Program-made: the position numbers and the translations under genes
Notes under the pieces: model-generated
Database searches by the model: none
What the model saw: the letters and a program-made list of their open reading frames with translations, nothing else
Told to the model about the DNA's origin: nothing
Shown: positions 1 to 8,325 of the stretch, one piece after another
Position numbering within the stretch: the stretch's first letter is position 1
Layout of the letters: each line of letters begins with the position of its first letter
Origin: Variovorax brevis
Lineage (GTDB): Bacteria; Pseudomonadota; Gammaproteobacteria; Burkholderiales; Burkholderiaceae_C
Length of the DNA stretch: 64,000 bases
Reading direction: 5' to 3'
Assembly (NCBI RefSeq): GCF_030317105.1
Contig: NZ_JASZYG010000002.1
Span: 558,001-622,000, forward strand

Positions 1-117
1 GCCGTTCCCGCGCATGGCGTTGGGCAGGTGATACACGACAACGACCAGCGCCGCGATGCCGCGTGCGGCGTCCAGCGCATGGAAAACGCGCTTGTCAGCG
101 TGGTGTGAAGTGGTCAT
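1..117 (-). CDS. acyltransferase family 3 protein (5' end only)
   Basis: Reading leftwards from an ATG at 117, the first 39 codons are visible before the window edge. Residues 15-31 (LDAARGIAALVVVVYHL) are the typical first membrane helix of acyltransferase-3 (OafA/NolL-type) integral membrane proteins, including the conserved R and H of the R-x10-H arrangement. Such proteins transfer acyl groups to surface or secreted glycans. The remaining helices lie outside the window, so completeness cannot be judged. Confidence 0.75.
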   Translation of the reverse strand, partial: MTTSHHADKRVFHALDAARGIAALVVVVYHLPNAMRGNG

Positions 118-132
118 TGGAAGTCCATCGTA

Positions 133-1224
133 TCAACGCGGTTGCAGGAACTGCGCCATGCGATGCAACTCGTCATCCAATGCGGTGCGAAATGCCACAT
201 CTCCTGGCTTCGCGTGGGCGAAGCCGAAGGAGGCTTGCAACTGCCCGTTAGGCGTGGACACATTGGCCCAGCCGATCACCTGTTCGCGCCACAGCAAGGG
301 CAGGGCGTAGTAGCCGAGCTGGCGTTTGGGCGCTGGCGTGTAGGCCTCGAACTTGTAGGTCCAGCCCCAGAGCAATTCAAATCGCCGGCGATCCCACGCA
401 ATGGGGTCGAAAGGCGCGAGCAGGCGCACGGCACCGTCGGGTGCGTGCCGGCGCGAGGCGGGGTTTTCGTCGGACGGCCAATACCAAGTGGTGCCATCGA
501 TACGGCAGGTGGTGAAATGCTCGCGCGCGGCGCGCAGGGCCGCTTGCGATTGCGTTGCCAGATGCGGCGCACCGTAGCCGAGCAGGCGCACCAGGTAGGT
601 CAGGCTTGCGGCCGGGAGCGGGGCGTACTTGCGCACCACGAGTTCAATGAGTGCGCGGGCACGGCGCTCGCGGGCGTCGGCGCTGTCGTCGCATGGTGCG
701 TGGTCCACCGCTTCATACACGCGGGTACCGCTGTCGCGCCGTGCGACGCGCAGCATGCCTCGGTAGTGCATGCCATCGAGCAGATGCGTCGTCGCGTTGC
801 TGGAGCCGCCCCAGTAGTTCTTGATGCGGCCGTGCGCGAAGTGCAGCTCGACGTCACGCGGATGCACCGGGCCCTGTTCCCGCACGAAGGCCAGAACGTC
901 GGCGGCCTTGCGTCGCGTATCGGCATCCCAATCGCGTTTGGCTTCGCGCGGGTGCATCAGTGCAAGGTGCTCGCGCGGCAGGAAGCCGTAGTTGACGAGG
1001 CAATCCTCTTCGATGGCCAGCCGCGTGTACTTGCGTTCCAGGTCGCCCACCCGGTAGTCCTTGACCCGGTGGCGAAGCGTGAGGTCTTGCGCGCGTGCAG
1101 GGGCGCGAATCGGGTCCGCCTGCACGAAGCCCAGGCGCTGGATGGCGCGCCCCAGTGTCGTCGGTTTGAACAGTGTGCGTGCGACGGCGTAGCGCCGCAG
1201 GTCATCGAGGGTCGGATCGGCCAT
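133..1224 (-). CDS. YcaQ/AlkX-like winged-helix DNA glycosylase family protein
   Basis: A 363-residue soluble protein of the HTH_42 family, to which Escherichia coli YcaQ (interstrand-crosslink DNA glycosylase) belongs. Near the N-terminus Q35-A36-D37 forms the QxD motif used by YcaQ/AlkX-type members, followed by PARAQDLTLRHRV, a well-conserved family stretch. The tail (YALPLLWREQVIGWANV) is also family-typical. Length is a little shorter than YcaQ. It is the last gene of the leftward run, separated from the isomerase gene by a short hairpin that overlaps its ribosome-binding site. A role in DNA-lesion repair is inferred from family only; its link to the upstream catabolic genes may be purely positional. 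Confidence 0.8.
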   Translation of the reverse strand: MADPTLDDLRRYAVARTLFKPTTLGRAIQRLGFVQADPIRAPARAQDLTLRHRVKDYRVGDLERKYTRLAIEEDCLVNYGFLPREHLALMHPREAKRDWDADTRRKAADVLAFVREQGPVHPRDVELHFAHGRIKNYWGGSSNATTHLLDGMHYRGMLRVARRDSGTRVYEAVDHAPCDDSADARERRARALIELVVRKYAPLPAASLTYLVRLLGYGAPHLATQSQAALRAAREHFTTCRIDGTTWYWPSDENPASRRHAPDGAVRLLAPFDPIAWDRRRFELLWGWTYKFEAYTPAPKRQLGYYALPLLWREQVIGWANVSTPNGQLQASFGFAHAKPGDVAFRTALDDELHRMAQFLQPR

Positions 1225-1248
1225 GCTGGAGGATAAACATCCTCCAGC
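1225..1248 (-). promoter_or_regulatory. hairpin masking the ribosome-binding site of the YcaQ-like gene
   Basis: The arms GCTGGAGGAT and ATCCTCCAGC are perfectly complementary around a 4-nt loop and end directly next to the ATG at 1224. On the transcript the only good Shine-Dalgarno (GGAGGA) is in the 5' arm and is paired with TCCTCC in the 3' arm. No T-run follows, so a terminator is unlikely. Translational gating is an inference. Confidence 0.4.
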
Positions 1249-1257
1249 GCGGCCGCT

Positions 1258-2136
1258 TCAGACGTGGCTGCGGTGCCGCTCGATGCAGGTCTTCAGCGTC
1301 TCGTCGCCGCTGCGCTGCCACCAGTCGAGCGTCGAGAAGATCTCGACTTCGCTGAAGCCCTCGAAGCCCGCCGCTTCGACCCAGCCGCGAACCTTCTTGA
1401 GCTCGACAACGCCGTCGCCCATCATGCCGCGGTCGCTCAGCAGGTCGCGCGTGGGCGTGAGCCAGTCGCATACGTGGTAGGCCAGCAGGCGCTCCTTGCC
1501 CGCGCGTGCAATCTGCTGCTGCAGCTTGGGGTCCCACCACACGTGATAGATGTCCAGGGCGACGCCGAGCATGCCGCTCTTGCCTGCATCGAGTTCATCG
1601 CAAATGTCGAGCGCGTGTTCAAGCGTGTTGATGCAGGCGCGGTCGGCCGCTTGCATGGGATGCAAAGGTTCGATGGCCAGCGGCATGCCGACTTCGCGGG
1701 CGTACTCCAGCGATGCCGCGATGCCGTCGCGCACTTCGCCGCGGGCACGGCCGATGTCCTTGTACGCGACCTTGCCTTCGAGCGCGCCGGGCAGGGCGCC
1801 GACCACCAGCACCACGCAGGGTGCGTTCAGCGTCTTGGCTTCGTCGATGGCGCGGCGGTTGTCTTCGAGGGCGGCCTTGAGTCCCGCCGCATCCGGGGCA
1901 GGAAAGAATCCGCCGCGGCAGTAGCCCGACAGGCCGATGCCATGCGCCTTCAGCTGCTTCGCAATCTTGTCGAGCCCAACGGCTGCGACCTGGTCGCGCC
2001 AAGGGCTGATGGCGCGGATGCCGCGCTCGGCGCACTGGTCGATGATGCGGTCCAGAGGCACCTCGACGCCCGATTGCTTGCGGATCGTGGCGGTGTTGAT
2101 GGAAAGCCAGTCGTGGTTCTGTGAAAAGTCGCGCAT
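1258..2136 (-). CDS. sugar phosphate isomerase/epimerase family protein
   Basis: A 292-residue TIM-barrel protein of the AP-endonuclease-2/xylose-isomerase-like superfamily. Acidic and histidine residues suited to bind a divalent metal appear on successive strands (AIEPLHPM near residue 155, DIYHVWWD near 197, VEIF near 255). Members isomerise or epimerise keto-sugars and related polyols, often downstream of Gfo/Idh/MocA dehydrogenases, one of which is encoded in this same run. It sits 5 bp after the dehydrogenase gene and is probably cotranscribed. The actual substrate is unknown. Confidence 0.8.
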   Translation of the reverse strand: MRDFSQNHDWLSINTATIRKQSGVEVPLDRIIDQCAERGIRAISPWRDQVAAVGLDKIAKQLKAHGIGLSGYCRGGFFPAPDAAGLKAALEDNRRAIDEAKTLNAPCVVLVVGALPGALEGKVAYKDIGRARGEVRDGIAASLEYAREVGMPLAIEPLHPMQAADRACINTLEHALDICDELDAGKSGMLGVALDIYHVWWDPKLQQQIARAGKERLLAYHVCDWLTPTRDLLSDRGMMGDGVVELKKVRGWVEAAGFEGFSEVEIFSTLDWWQRSGDETLKTCIERHRSHV

Positions 2137-2141
2137 GGTGT

Positions 2142-3068
2142 TCAGTCGTCCGTGTTCGGGGTGGTGCGGGAGGCCGTGGTTTCGCGGCGGATCTGCTTGA
2201 CGATGGCTGCGTTGTCCAGTTCGCCATCGCCGGCGGAAATGGCATGGCGCATCAGCGTTGCGTGGGTTTCGGACAGCGGCAGACGTTGGCCTGCGACTCG
2301 CGAGCGATCGAGCATCAGGTCCACGTCCTTGAGGTGTTGGCGGATGCGCGACTGCGGTGCGAAGTCGCCTTCGACCATCATGCGGCCCTTGGTTTCAGCC
2401 GCGGCCGATCGCGCGGGCGTCGCGAGCACGAGCGCGAGGAAAGTTTCAGGCGCAATGCCCAGCGTCTCGGCGAAGACCATGCCTTCGGCCAGCACCGCGC
2501 GGTTCAGGCCGAGCACGAGATTGGTGGCTAGCTTGGCCTTGGCGCCGAAGCCTGCGGCGCCCACGTGGATGCGTTGTGTCGACAGGGCGTCGAGCACCGA
2601 TGTGCAGCGTGCGATCGCGTCCGGGATGCCGCCGAGCAGCACGGTTGCCTCACCCTTGGCGATCTGCTGGCTGGAGCCCGACAGCGGCGCTTCGATGAAG
2701 TCGATGCCGCGCGCAGCGAGCCTGGCCGACAAGGCTTCGAGCACGTCGGGTGTGCCGGTCGAGCAATCGACGATGGTTTGCACTTCTCCGCAGGACGTGA
2801 GTCCGCCAGCGCCCTCGACGACTTCCAGCACGTCGCGGCTGTCGAACACTGCCAGCACGACGATGTTGGCAACAGTTGCCACGTCTGCAATCGTCGCAGC
2901 GGTACGGCCGCCGCTCGCCTTGAGCGCGGCGCGTGCCTCTTCGCGCACGTCGAAACCCACGCACAGGAAGCCCGCCGCCAACAAGCGCTGTGCAATGGCG
3001 CTGCCGACCAGGCCCAAGCCAACGATGCCGATCGTCGGTGGTTGCAATGGCGTGTAGTTGCTCATCAT
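2142..3068 (-). CDS. NAD(P)-dependent oxidoreductase, 3-hydroxyisobutyrate dehydrogenase family
   Basis: A 308-residue beta-hydroxyacid dehydrogenase. The N-terminus carries the Rossmann motif GIVGLGLVGSAIA; VDCSTGTPD is the substrate-binding loop and GAKAKLATNLVLG holds the conserved catalytic lysine and asparagine. The family oxidises 3-hydroxyacids such as 3-hydroxyisobutyrate, tartronate semialdehyde partners or 2-threonate derivatives. The start was set at the ATG whose first base is shared with the stop of the upstream SDR (TGATG), which implies translational coupling; the frame stays open further upstream but would overlap the SDR. Substrate not determinable. Confidence 0.85.
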   Translation of the reverse strand: MMSNYTPLQPPTIGIVGLGLVGSAIAQRLLAAGFLCVGFDVREEARAALKASGGRTAATIADVATVANIVVLAVFDSRDVLEVVEGAGGLTSCGEVQTIVDCSTGTPDVLEALSARLAARGIDFIEAPLSGSSQQIAKGEATVLLGGIPDAIARCTSVLDALSTQRIHVGAAGFGAKAKLATNLVLGLNRAVLAEGMVFAETLGIAPETFLALVLATPARSAAAETKGRMMVEGDFAPQSRIRQHLKDVDLMLDRSRVAGQRLPLSETHATLMRHAISAGDGELDNAAIVKQIRRETTASRTTPNTDD

Positions 3069-3775
3069 CACGCCCCCAGCGACGCGCCGCCGCAAATACG
3101 AATGTCCTGACCCGTGATGGCCTCTGCGGCGGGCGAAAGCAGGTAACTCACCAGCGAAGCGATCTCGCCCGGCTTGATGAGTCGCCCGATGGGCGGCAGC
3201 TTCGGCGCGGCCGTGCTGCGCGCTGGATCGTCGAGCATGGGCGTCTCGGTGGCAGCGGGCGACACGACGTTGACCGTGACACTGCGCGCCACCACTTCCG
3301 CAGCCCAACTGCGGGCCAGCGAGCGCAAAGCCGCCTTGGTCGCCGCGTACTGGCTGCGCCCCGCGATGCCGTCCGCGACGCGGCTGCCGATCAGCACGAC
3401 GCGACCGCGACCGGCAGCGGCCATCGCAGGCAACACGTGGTTGGCAATGCGCGTGGCTGCATCGACGTGCAGCTTCCACATCAGCGCGCCGTCGCTTGCC
3501 GCGAGTTGGCCAAGCGGCCCGACACGCAAGACGCCGGCGGCATGCACGAAGGCGTCCAGCGGTGGCAGCGCCGTGATGGCCGCGTGGGCGGCCGCGTCGT
3601 CGCACAGGTCGACGCGCACCGCTTCGAAGCGCTCGTGCCCGATGTGGCTTGGCGCCACGTCGAATCCGGTGACGTGCCAGCCCTGGCCGAGCAAGTCCAG
3701 CGCCACGGCCAGGCCGATGCCTGAACTCGTGCCGGTGACCAGCGCCCGGCGCTCACTCGATGCGGATGTTTCCAT
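3068..3775 (-). CDS. short-chain dehydrogenase/reductase
   Basis: A 235-residue classical SDR: cofactor motif TGTSSGIG (residues 14-21), the conserved HAAG around residue 77, catalytic serine in LIGSRVAD and the YxxxK pair in YAATK. The C-terminus ends in ITGQDIRICGGASLGA, typical of FabG-like enzymes that oxidise or reduce a secondary alcohol with NAD(P). Its first 23 bp overlap the end of the preceding Bug gene, and its stop overlaps the next start, so it lies inside a tightly packed operon. Confidence 0.85.
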   Translation of the reverse strand: METSASSERRALVTGTSSGIGLAVALDLLGQGWHVTGFDVAPSHIGHERFEAVRVDLCDDAAAHAAITALPPLDAFVHAAGVLRVGPLGQLAASDGALMWKLHVDAATRIANHVLPAMAAAGRGRVVLIGSRVADGIAGRSQYAATKAALRSLARSWAAEVVARSVTVNVVSPAATETPMLDDPARSTAAPKLPPIGRLIKPGEIASLVSYLLSPAAEAITGQDIRICGGASLGA

Positions 3776-4712
3776 CGGTGATGATCTTCTGCGAGCGCGC
3801 CATGTCGTCGTGCTGGAATTTGGCGAAGTCTGCGGGACTGCCCGGCGTGAGCAGCAGGCCCTGCTGCGCGAGCTTGTCTTTCATCTCGCCTTCGAGCGCC
3901 TTGTTGACTTGTGTGTTGAGGTAGGTCGTGACGGCAGCTGGCAGCTTCGCCGGACCCCACAAGCCGTACCAACTGTAGAACTCGTAGCCCGGCACGGTCT
4001 CGGCCACCGTCGGCACATCGGGCAGGTTGGGTGCGCGCGCCTTCGAGGTCACGGCAATCACGCGGAGCATGCCGCCCTTGTGATACTGCAAGGCGCCGAG
4101 GATGGGGTCGATAAAGCCGTCGATCTGCCCGCCAATCAGGTCCTGGAATGCCGGTGCCGTGCCCTTGTACGGAACGATGAGGTAGTCGAGCTTGCCTTCG
4201 CGCTTGAGCAGTTCCGTCGACAGGTGACCGGCCGAGCCGATCGAGCCGACCGCGAAAGTCATCTTGCCGGGGTTGGCCTTGGCGTAGCTCATCATCGTTT
4301 TGATATCGGTGATGGGCAGGTTCTTGTTGATCGACACGGCCAGCGGCGCCTTGGCCACCAGCGCGATGGGCTCGAAGTCCTTCACCACGCCGTAGGGCGT
4401 GGACTTCATCGTCATCGGTGCGGTGACGAAGGTGGAGGCGTTGAAGAGCAACGTGTAGCCATCGGCGGGCGCCTTGGCCACGGTGTCGGCGCCAATGGTG
4501 CCGTTGCCGCCGGGCTTGTTCTCGATCACGAAAGGCTGCCCAGTCTGTTCCTGGAGCTTTTGCGCGAGTTGGCGTCCTACGGTGTCCAGCGTCCCGCCCG
4601 GCGGGAACGGGATGATGACGCGCACCGGCTTGGTGGGATAGCCCTGCGCAGCCGCCGAGAGGGCGGCGGCGCTCAGGCTCAGAATCAACACACGTTTCAG
4701 GAAGCGCTTCAT
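3753..4712 (-). CDS. Bug-family (TctC-like) periplasmic binding protein
   Basis: A 319-residue extracytoplasmic solute receptor of the tripartite tricarboxylate/Bug family. Residues 1-22 form a Sec signal peptide (KR-rich start, hydrophobic core, cleavage after ALSAAAQG). The mature start YPTKPVRVIIPFPPGG and the later VGSIGSAGHLSTELLK and PNLPDVPTVAE segments are diagnostic. These proteins bind carboxylates, and in Burkholderiales they greatly outnumber their permeases. The ATG at 4712 was chosen because the signal peptide begins there. No tctA/tctB is present nearby. Confidence 0.9.
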   Translation of the reverse strand: MKRFLKRVLILSLSAAALSAAAQGYPTKPVRVIIPFPPGGTLDTVGRQLAQKLQEQTGQPFVIENKPGGNGTIGADTVAKAPADGYTLLFNASTFVTAPMTMKSTPYGVVKDFEPIALVAKAPLAVSINKNLPITDIKTMMSYAKANPGKMTFAVGSIGSAGHLSTELLKREGKLDYLIVPYKGTAPAFQDLIGGQIDGFIDPILGALQYHKGGMLRVIAVTSKARAPNLPDVPTVAETVPGYEFYSWYGLWGPAKLPAAVTTYLNTQVNKALEGEMKDKLAQQGLLLTPGSPADFAKFQHDDMARSQKIITDGNIRIE

Positions 4713-4753
4713 CTCGGTGTCTCCTCGATGGATCGGCAAAAAAATGGGGGAGC

Positions 4754-5938
4754 TCAGTCGATGCCGTGCATCGCCAGCAGCGTCTTCATGCGCTGCACGG
4801 CGAGCTCGGGCTTTTCGAGCACGTTGGCCGCATCGGCCAAGCGGAACAACTCGGCCAGGTGTTGCAGCGAGCGCGTGCTCTGCTGGCCGCCGACCATCGT
4901 GAAGTGCTTCTGGTGGCCGTTGAGCCAGGCCATGAACACCACGCCGGTCTTGTAGAAGCGCGTGGGCGCCGCGAAGATGTGGCGCGACAGCGGCACCGTG
5001 GGTCCGAGCAGGGCGTGGAACTTCTCCTCGTTGCCCTGCACGAGTTCGCCGAGTGCGGCGCTGGCAGCGGGTGCGATCGCGTCGAAGATGCCGAGCAATG
5101 CATCGCTCTTGCCATGCAGCGGCTCGTTGCCGAAGCCGTCGCCGGCGATGAGTTCGGCGTAGTTGAAGTCGTCGCCCGTGTACATCCGCACGCCCGAGGG
5201 CAGGCGTCGGCGCATGGCGATTTCCTTGTCCTTGTCGAGCAGCGAAATCTTGATGCCATCGACCTTGGCCGGGTTGGCCGCGATGATGCCCAGGGCCGTG
5301 TCCATGGCCGCGTCGACATCCTTCGTGCCCCAGTAGCCGGCGAGGGCGGGGTCGAACATGTCGCCCAGCCAATGCAGCACCACAGGTTGCTTCGCCTGAC
5401 GCAGCACGCGGTCGTATACGCGCTCGTAGTCGGCGGGGCTTTTTGCCACGCGGGCCAGTGCGCGGCTCGCCATGACGATCAGCTTGCCGCCGAGCGCTTC
5501 GATGGCTTCCATCTGCTCTTCGTAGCCGCGGATGACGTCATCGACGCTCTTGACGCGGTCGATGTCGAGGTGGTCGGTGCCGCAGCCCGAGGCGACGAAA
5601 GCGCCCGGCACATCCTTGGCCGCATCGAGCGAGCGGCGGATGAGTTCGAGCGATGTCGCCCAGTCCAGGCCCATGCCGCGCTGCGCCGTGTCCATGGCTT
5701 CCGCCACGCCCAGGCCGAGCGACCACAGGTGGCGGCGGTAGTCGATGGTGGCGTCCCAGTCGACGGCCGCTTGCAGCCACGGATCGACGGCAGCAAGTGG
5801 ATCGGCCACGACGTGCGCCGCCGAGTACGCAATGCGGTTGAACTTCAGCCCGGCGGCCGGGCGCGTGAGCACGGTGCCTTTGAGCGTGTACGGCGCCAGC
5901 GAGCCGCTGGCGGTGGGGAGTGAAAGCGTGAGGGCCAT
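4754..5938 (-). CDS. DUF993 family protein, dihydrodipicolinate synthase/aldolase-like
   Basis: A 394-residue protein matching the DUF993 family, which adopts a DapA-like TIM barrel. Recognisable segments are FVASGCGTDHLD, KVDGIKISLLDK (a lysine on strand 6, the position where class I aldolases form the Schiff base) and GVRMYTGDDFNYAELIAGDG. DUF993 genes commonly travel with Gfo/Idh/MocA oxidoreductases and sugar isomerases, exactly as here. A retro-aldol or lyase step on an oxidised sugar is a reasonable inference, but no biochemical role is recalled for this family. Confidence 0.75.
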   Translation of the reverse strand: MALTLSLPTASGSLAPYTLKGTVLTRPAAGLKFNRIAYSAAHVVADPLAAVDPWLQAAVDWDATIDYRRHLWSLGLGVAEAMDTAQRGMGLDWATSLELIRRSLDAAKDVPGAFVASGCGTDHLDIDRVKSVDDVIRGYEEQMEAIEALGGKLIVMASRALARVAKSPADYERVYDRVLRQAKQPVVLHWLGDMFDPALAGYWGTKDVDAAMDTALGIIAANPAKVDGIKISLLDKDKEIAMRRRLPSGVRMYTGDDFNYAELIAGDGFGNEPLHGKSDALLGIFDAIAPAASAALGELVQGNEEKFHALLGPTVPLSRHIFAAPTRFYKTGVVFMAWLNGHQKHFTMVGGQQSTRSLQHLAELFRLADAANVLEKPELAVQRMKTLLAMHGID

Positions 5939-5959
5939 GGTGGTCTTCCGGTTGAAGGG

Positions 5960-7123
5960 TCAGACCTTGAGCGGCTCGACGTTGACCCAGCGACGCTCTT
6001 GCCAGCTTTCCAGCGCCTTCTCGACCAGCTGCACGCCTTTGGCGCCTTCGGGCAGCGTCCACTTGTAGGGCTCGTTTTCCACCACATGGCGGATGAAGTG
6101 CTCCCACTGGATCTTGAAGCCGTTGTCGTAGACCTGCGAGTCCGGAATCTCCTGCCACTGGTCGAAGAAATTCATCATCTGCTTTTCGTCCGGGTTCCAG
6201 ACGGGGCGCGGCGTCGCGACGCGCGATTGCGCACGGCAGCTCGAGAGGCCCGCGACGGCCGAGCCATCGGTGCCGTCGACGTGGAAGGTCACGAGGTCAT
6301 CGCGGCGAACGCGCGTGGCCCAGCTCATGTTGAGCTGCGCCACGACTGGCTCCCCGTTGTGGCCGGTGAGTTCGCAGGTCGCATAGGCCGCGTCGTCGGC
6401 GGTGCATTCGTAGGGCTTGTTGTTTTCGTCCCAGCGCTTCGGAATGTGCGTCACGCCCAGGCACGACACGGACTTCACTTCGCCGAAGAGGTTGTCCAGC
6501 ACATAGCGCCAGTGGCACATCATGTCCAGGATCATCCCGCCGCCGTCTTCCTTGCGGTAGTTCCAGCTCGGGCGCTGGATCGGTTGCAAGTCGCCTTCGA
6601 ACACCCAGTAGCCGAACTCCAGGCGCACGCTCAGCATGCGGCCGAAGAAGCCGGCGCGGCGCAGCATGTCGAGCTTGCGCAGGCCGGGGAGGAAGAGCTT
6701 GTCCTGCACGGCACCGTGCTTCAGGCCCGAGCCTTCGGCGAGGCGCGCGATCTCAACCGCTTCGTTGAGGTTGGTGGCGATGGGCTTCTCGCAATACACA
6801 TGCTTGCCGGCGCGAATCGCCTTGGCCAGCAGGGTGGGGCGCATCTGCGTGGTGCCGGCGTCGAAGAAGATCGTGTCGTCCTTGTTCTCCAGCGCCTTGT
6901 CCAGGTCGGTGCCCCAGCGCGCGATGCCGTGCGTCTTGGCCAGTGCTTCCATCTTCTCGGCGTTGCGGCCGATGAGGATGGGGTCGGGCATGACCTTGTC
7001 GCCGTTGGAAAGCGTCACGCCGCCCTGCGCACGGATGGCGCAGATGGAGCGGATCAAGTGCTGGTTCATGCCCATGCGTCCGGTGACGCCGTGCATGATG
7101 AGTCCGAGTCGTTGAGTAGCCAT
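5960..7123 (-). CDS. Gfo/Idh/MocA family oxidoreductase
   Basis: A 387-residue NAD(P)-dependent sugar or polyol dehydrogenase. The N-terminus shows the nucleotide-binding loop (GLIMHGVTGRMG), and YCEKPIATN near residue 125 is the family signature with the catalytic lysine. The C-terminal half is the usual alpha/beta substrate domain (MILDMMCHWRYVLDNLFG). The start at 7123 fits the beginning of the Rossmann fold; the frame is open upstream without similarity. It follows a Bug gene and precedes the DUF993 gene, suggesting it performs the first oxidation in this pathway. Confidence 0.88.
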   Translation of the reverse strand: MATQRLGLIMHGVTGRMGMNQHLIRSICAIRAQGGVTLSNGDKVMPDPILIGRNAEKMEALAKTHGIARWGTDLDKALENKDDTIFFDAGTTQMRPTLLAKAIRAGKHVYCEKPIATNLNEAVEIARLAEGSGLKHGAVQDKLFLPGLRKLDMLRRAGFFGRMLSVRLEFGYWVFEGDLQPIQRPSWNYRKEDGGGMILDMMCHWRYVLDNLFGEVKSVSCLGVTHIPKRWDENNKPYECTADDAAYATCELTGHNGEPVVAQLNMSWATRVRRDDLVTFHVDGTDGSAVAGLSSCRAQSRVATPRPVWNPDEKQMMNFFDQWQEIPDSQVYDNGFKIQWEHFIRHVVENEPYKWTLPEGAKGVQLVEKALESWQERRWVNVEPLKV

Positions 7124-7167
7124 GGTGTTGGGGCTCCGGGTGGGTGTGTTGGGTAAAAGGCGCGGGG

Positions 7168-8151
7168 TTACTGCGCCGGCGTGAGGCCGGCAGCCTTGAC
7201 GAGTGCAGCGTTGCTCTTGATCTCGTCCTTGATGTAGGCATCGAACGCTTCGGGCTTCAGCGTCCATGCGTCAGCGCCAAGCTTCAGGAAGCGTTCCTTC
7301 ACCTCGGGGCTGGCCAGTGCCTTCTCGACTTCGTCGTGCAGGCGGTTCACGATGTCGCGTGGGGTCTTGGCCGGGGCCATCATGCCGATCCAGAAGTTGA
7401 ATTCCGAACCCGGCACGCCGGCTTCTGCGGTCGTTGGCACGTTGGGCAGCGCAGCGGCGCGCTTGGGCGAGCCGACCGCCAGCGCCAGCAACTGGCCTTC
7501 CTTGATCTGGCCGATGACCGGCGCGATGGGCGAGAAGTAGTAGTCGACGCGGCCCGAGAGCACTTCCGTCACGGCCTCGCCCGATCCCTTGAAGGGGATG
7601 TTGGTCGCTTCGATCTTCGCGGCCATCTTGAACTTCTCGGCGTTCAGGTGCGTGGCGCTGCCCTGGCCGGCCGATGCGTAGTTGATGCTGCCCGGCTTGG
7701 CGCGCGCAGCGGCCAGCAACTCCTGCAGCGTCTTGATGTTCTTGGCGGGCGAGATCACCAGCGCGTTCGGCAGGCTGGAGATCGGCGTGACGCCCGCGAA
7801 GTCGGCCACCGTGTCGAAGGGCAGCTTGGCAAAGGTCGACGGGCTCACCGTGTGCGACGACGAGTGGATCATGATCGTGTAGCCGTCCGGCGCCGCCGTC
7901 GCCACCGCCTGCTGGCCGATGGTGCCGCTCGCGCCGCCGCGGTTGTCGATGACCAGCGGCTGGCCCATGCTGGCGCCCATCTTGTCGGCGATGGCGCGGG
8001 CAATGATGTCCGTGGTGCTGCCGGCCGCGAAAGGCACGATCACGCGAATGGGCTTGTTCGGGTAGCCGCCCTGCGCAAAGGCGGTGGCGGTGGCAAAGGT
8101 CGCCATGCAGGCGATGGTGGTGGCCGCTGCGAGGCGGGCGATTTGAATCAT
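7168..8151 (-). CDS. Bug-family periplasmic binding protein
   Basis: A 327-residue periplasmic receptor with a Sec signal peptide (residues 1-27, cleavage after ATAFA-Q). The mature protein has PIRVIVPFAAGSTTDIIAR, DNRGGASGTIG and YASAGQGSATHLNAEKF, all Bug hallmarks. It is the first gene of the leftward operon and lies just behind a promoter region containing two copies of the TetR-type operator described separately, so it is probably induced when that repressor is released. The ligand is unknown. Confidence 0.9.
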   Translation of the reverse strand: MIQIARLAAATTIACMATFATATAFAQGGYPNKPIRVIVPFAAGSTTDIIARAIADKMGASMGQPLVIDNRGGASGTIGQQAVATAAPDGYTIMIHSSSHTVSPSTFAKLPFDTVADFAGVTPISSLPNALVISPAKNIKTLQELLAAARAKPGSINYASAGQGSATHLNAEKFKMAAKIEATNIPFKGSGEAVTEVLSGRVDYYFSPIAPVIGQIKEGQLLALAVGSPKRAAALPNVPTTAEAGVPGSEFNFWIGMMAPAKTPRDIVNRLHDEVEKALASPEVKERFLKLGADAWTLKPEAFDAYIKDEIKSNAALVKAAGLTPAQ

Positions 8152-8185
8152 GGAGTCTCCTTGGGGCCGTTTGCTTTTGGCTTTA

Positions 8186-8203
8186 ATTCACTGGATGGTG
8201 AAT
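8186..8203 (-). promoter_or_regulatory. putative TetR operator, site 1
   Basis: The 18-bp sequence ATTCACTGGATGGTGAAT has complementary ends ATTCAC/GTGAAT. It lies 35 bp before the start of the first Bug gene of the leftward operon and matches the other three sites in this cluster, especially the one before the ABC permease. Confidence 0.55.
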
Positions 8204-8307
8204 ATGGAGGAATTCTAGGACGCGCGGCGTCCCAGGGTCAATCGCTGCTTGTCCCTCGTGGATTGGTGAAAACCCTTGAATTCGAGACGCGTTCCAGCGT
8301 CTTTACA

Positions 8308-8325
8308 ATTCACCAGTTGGTTCGC
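8308..8325 (-). promoter_or_regulatory. putative TetR operator, site 2 (weaker)
   Basis: ATTCACCAGTTGGTTCGC shares the left half ATTCAC and the TGGT core with the other sites. It overlaps the stop codon of the enolase-like gene, about 160 bp upstream of the Bug gene start, so it could be an auxiliary operator. The right half is degenerate. Confidence 0.35.
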
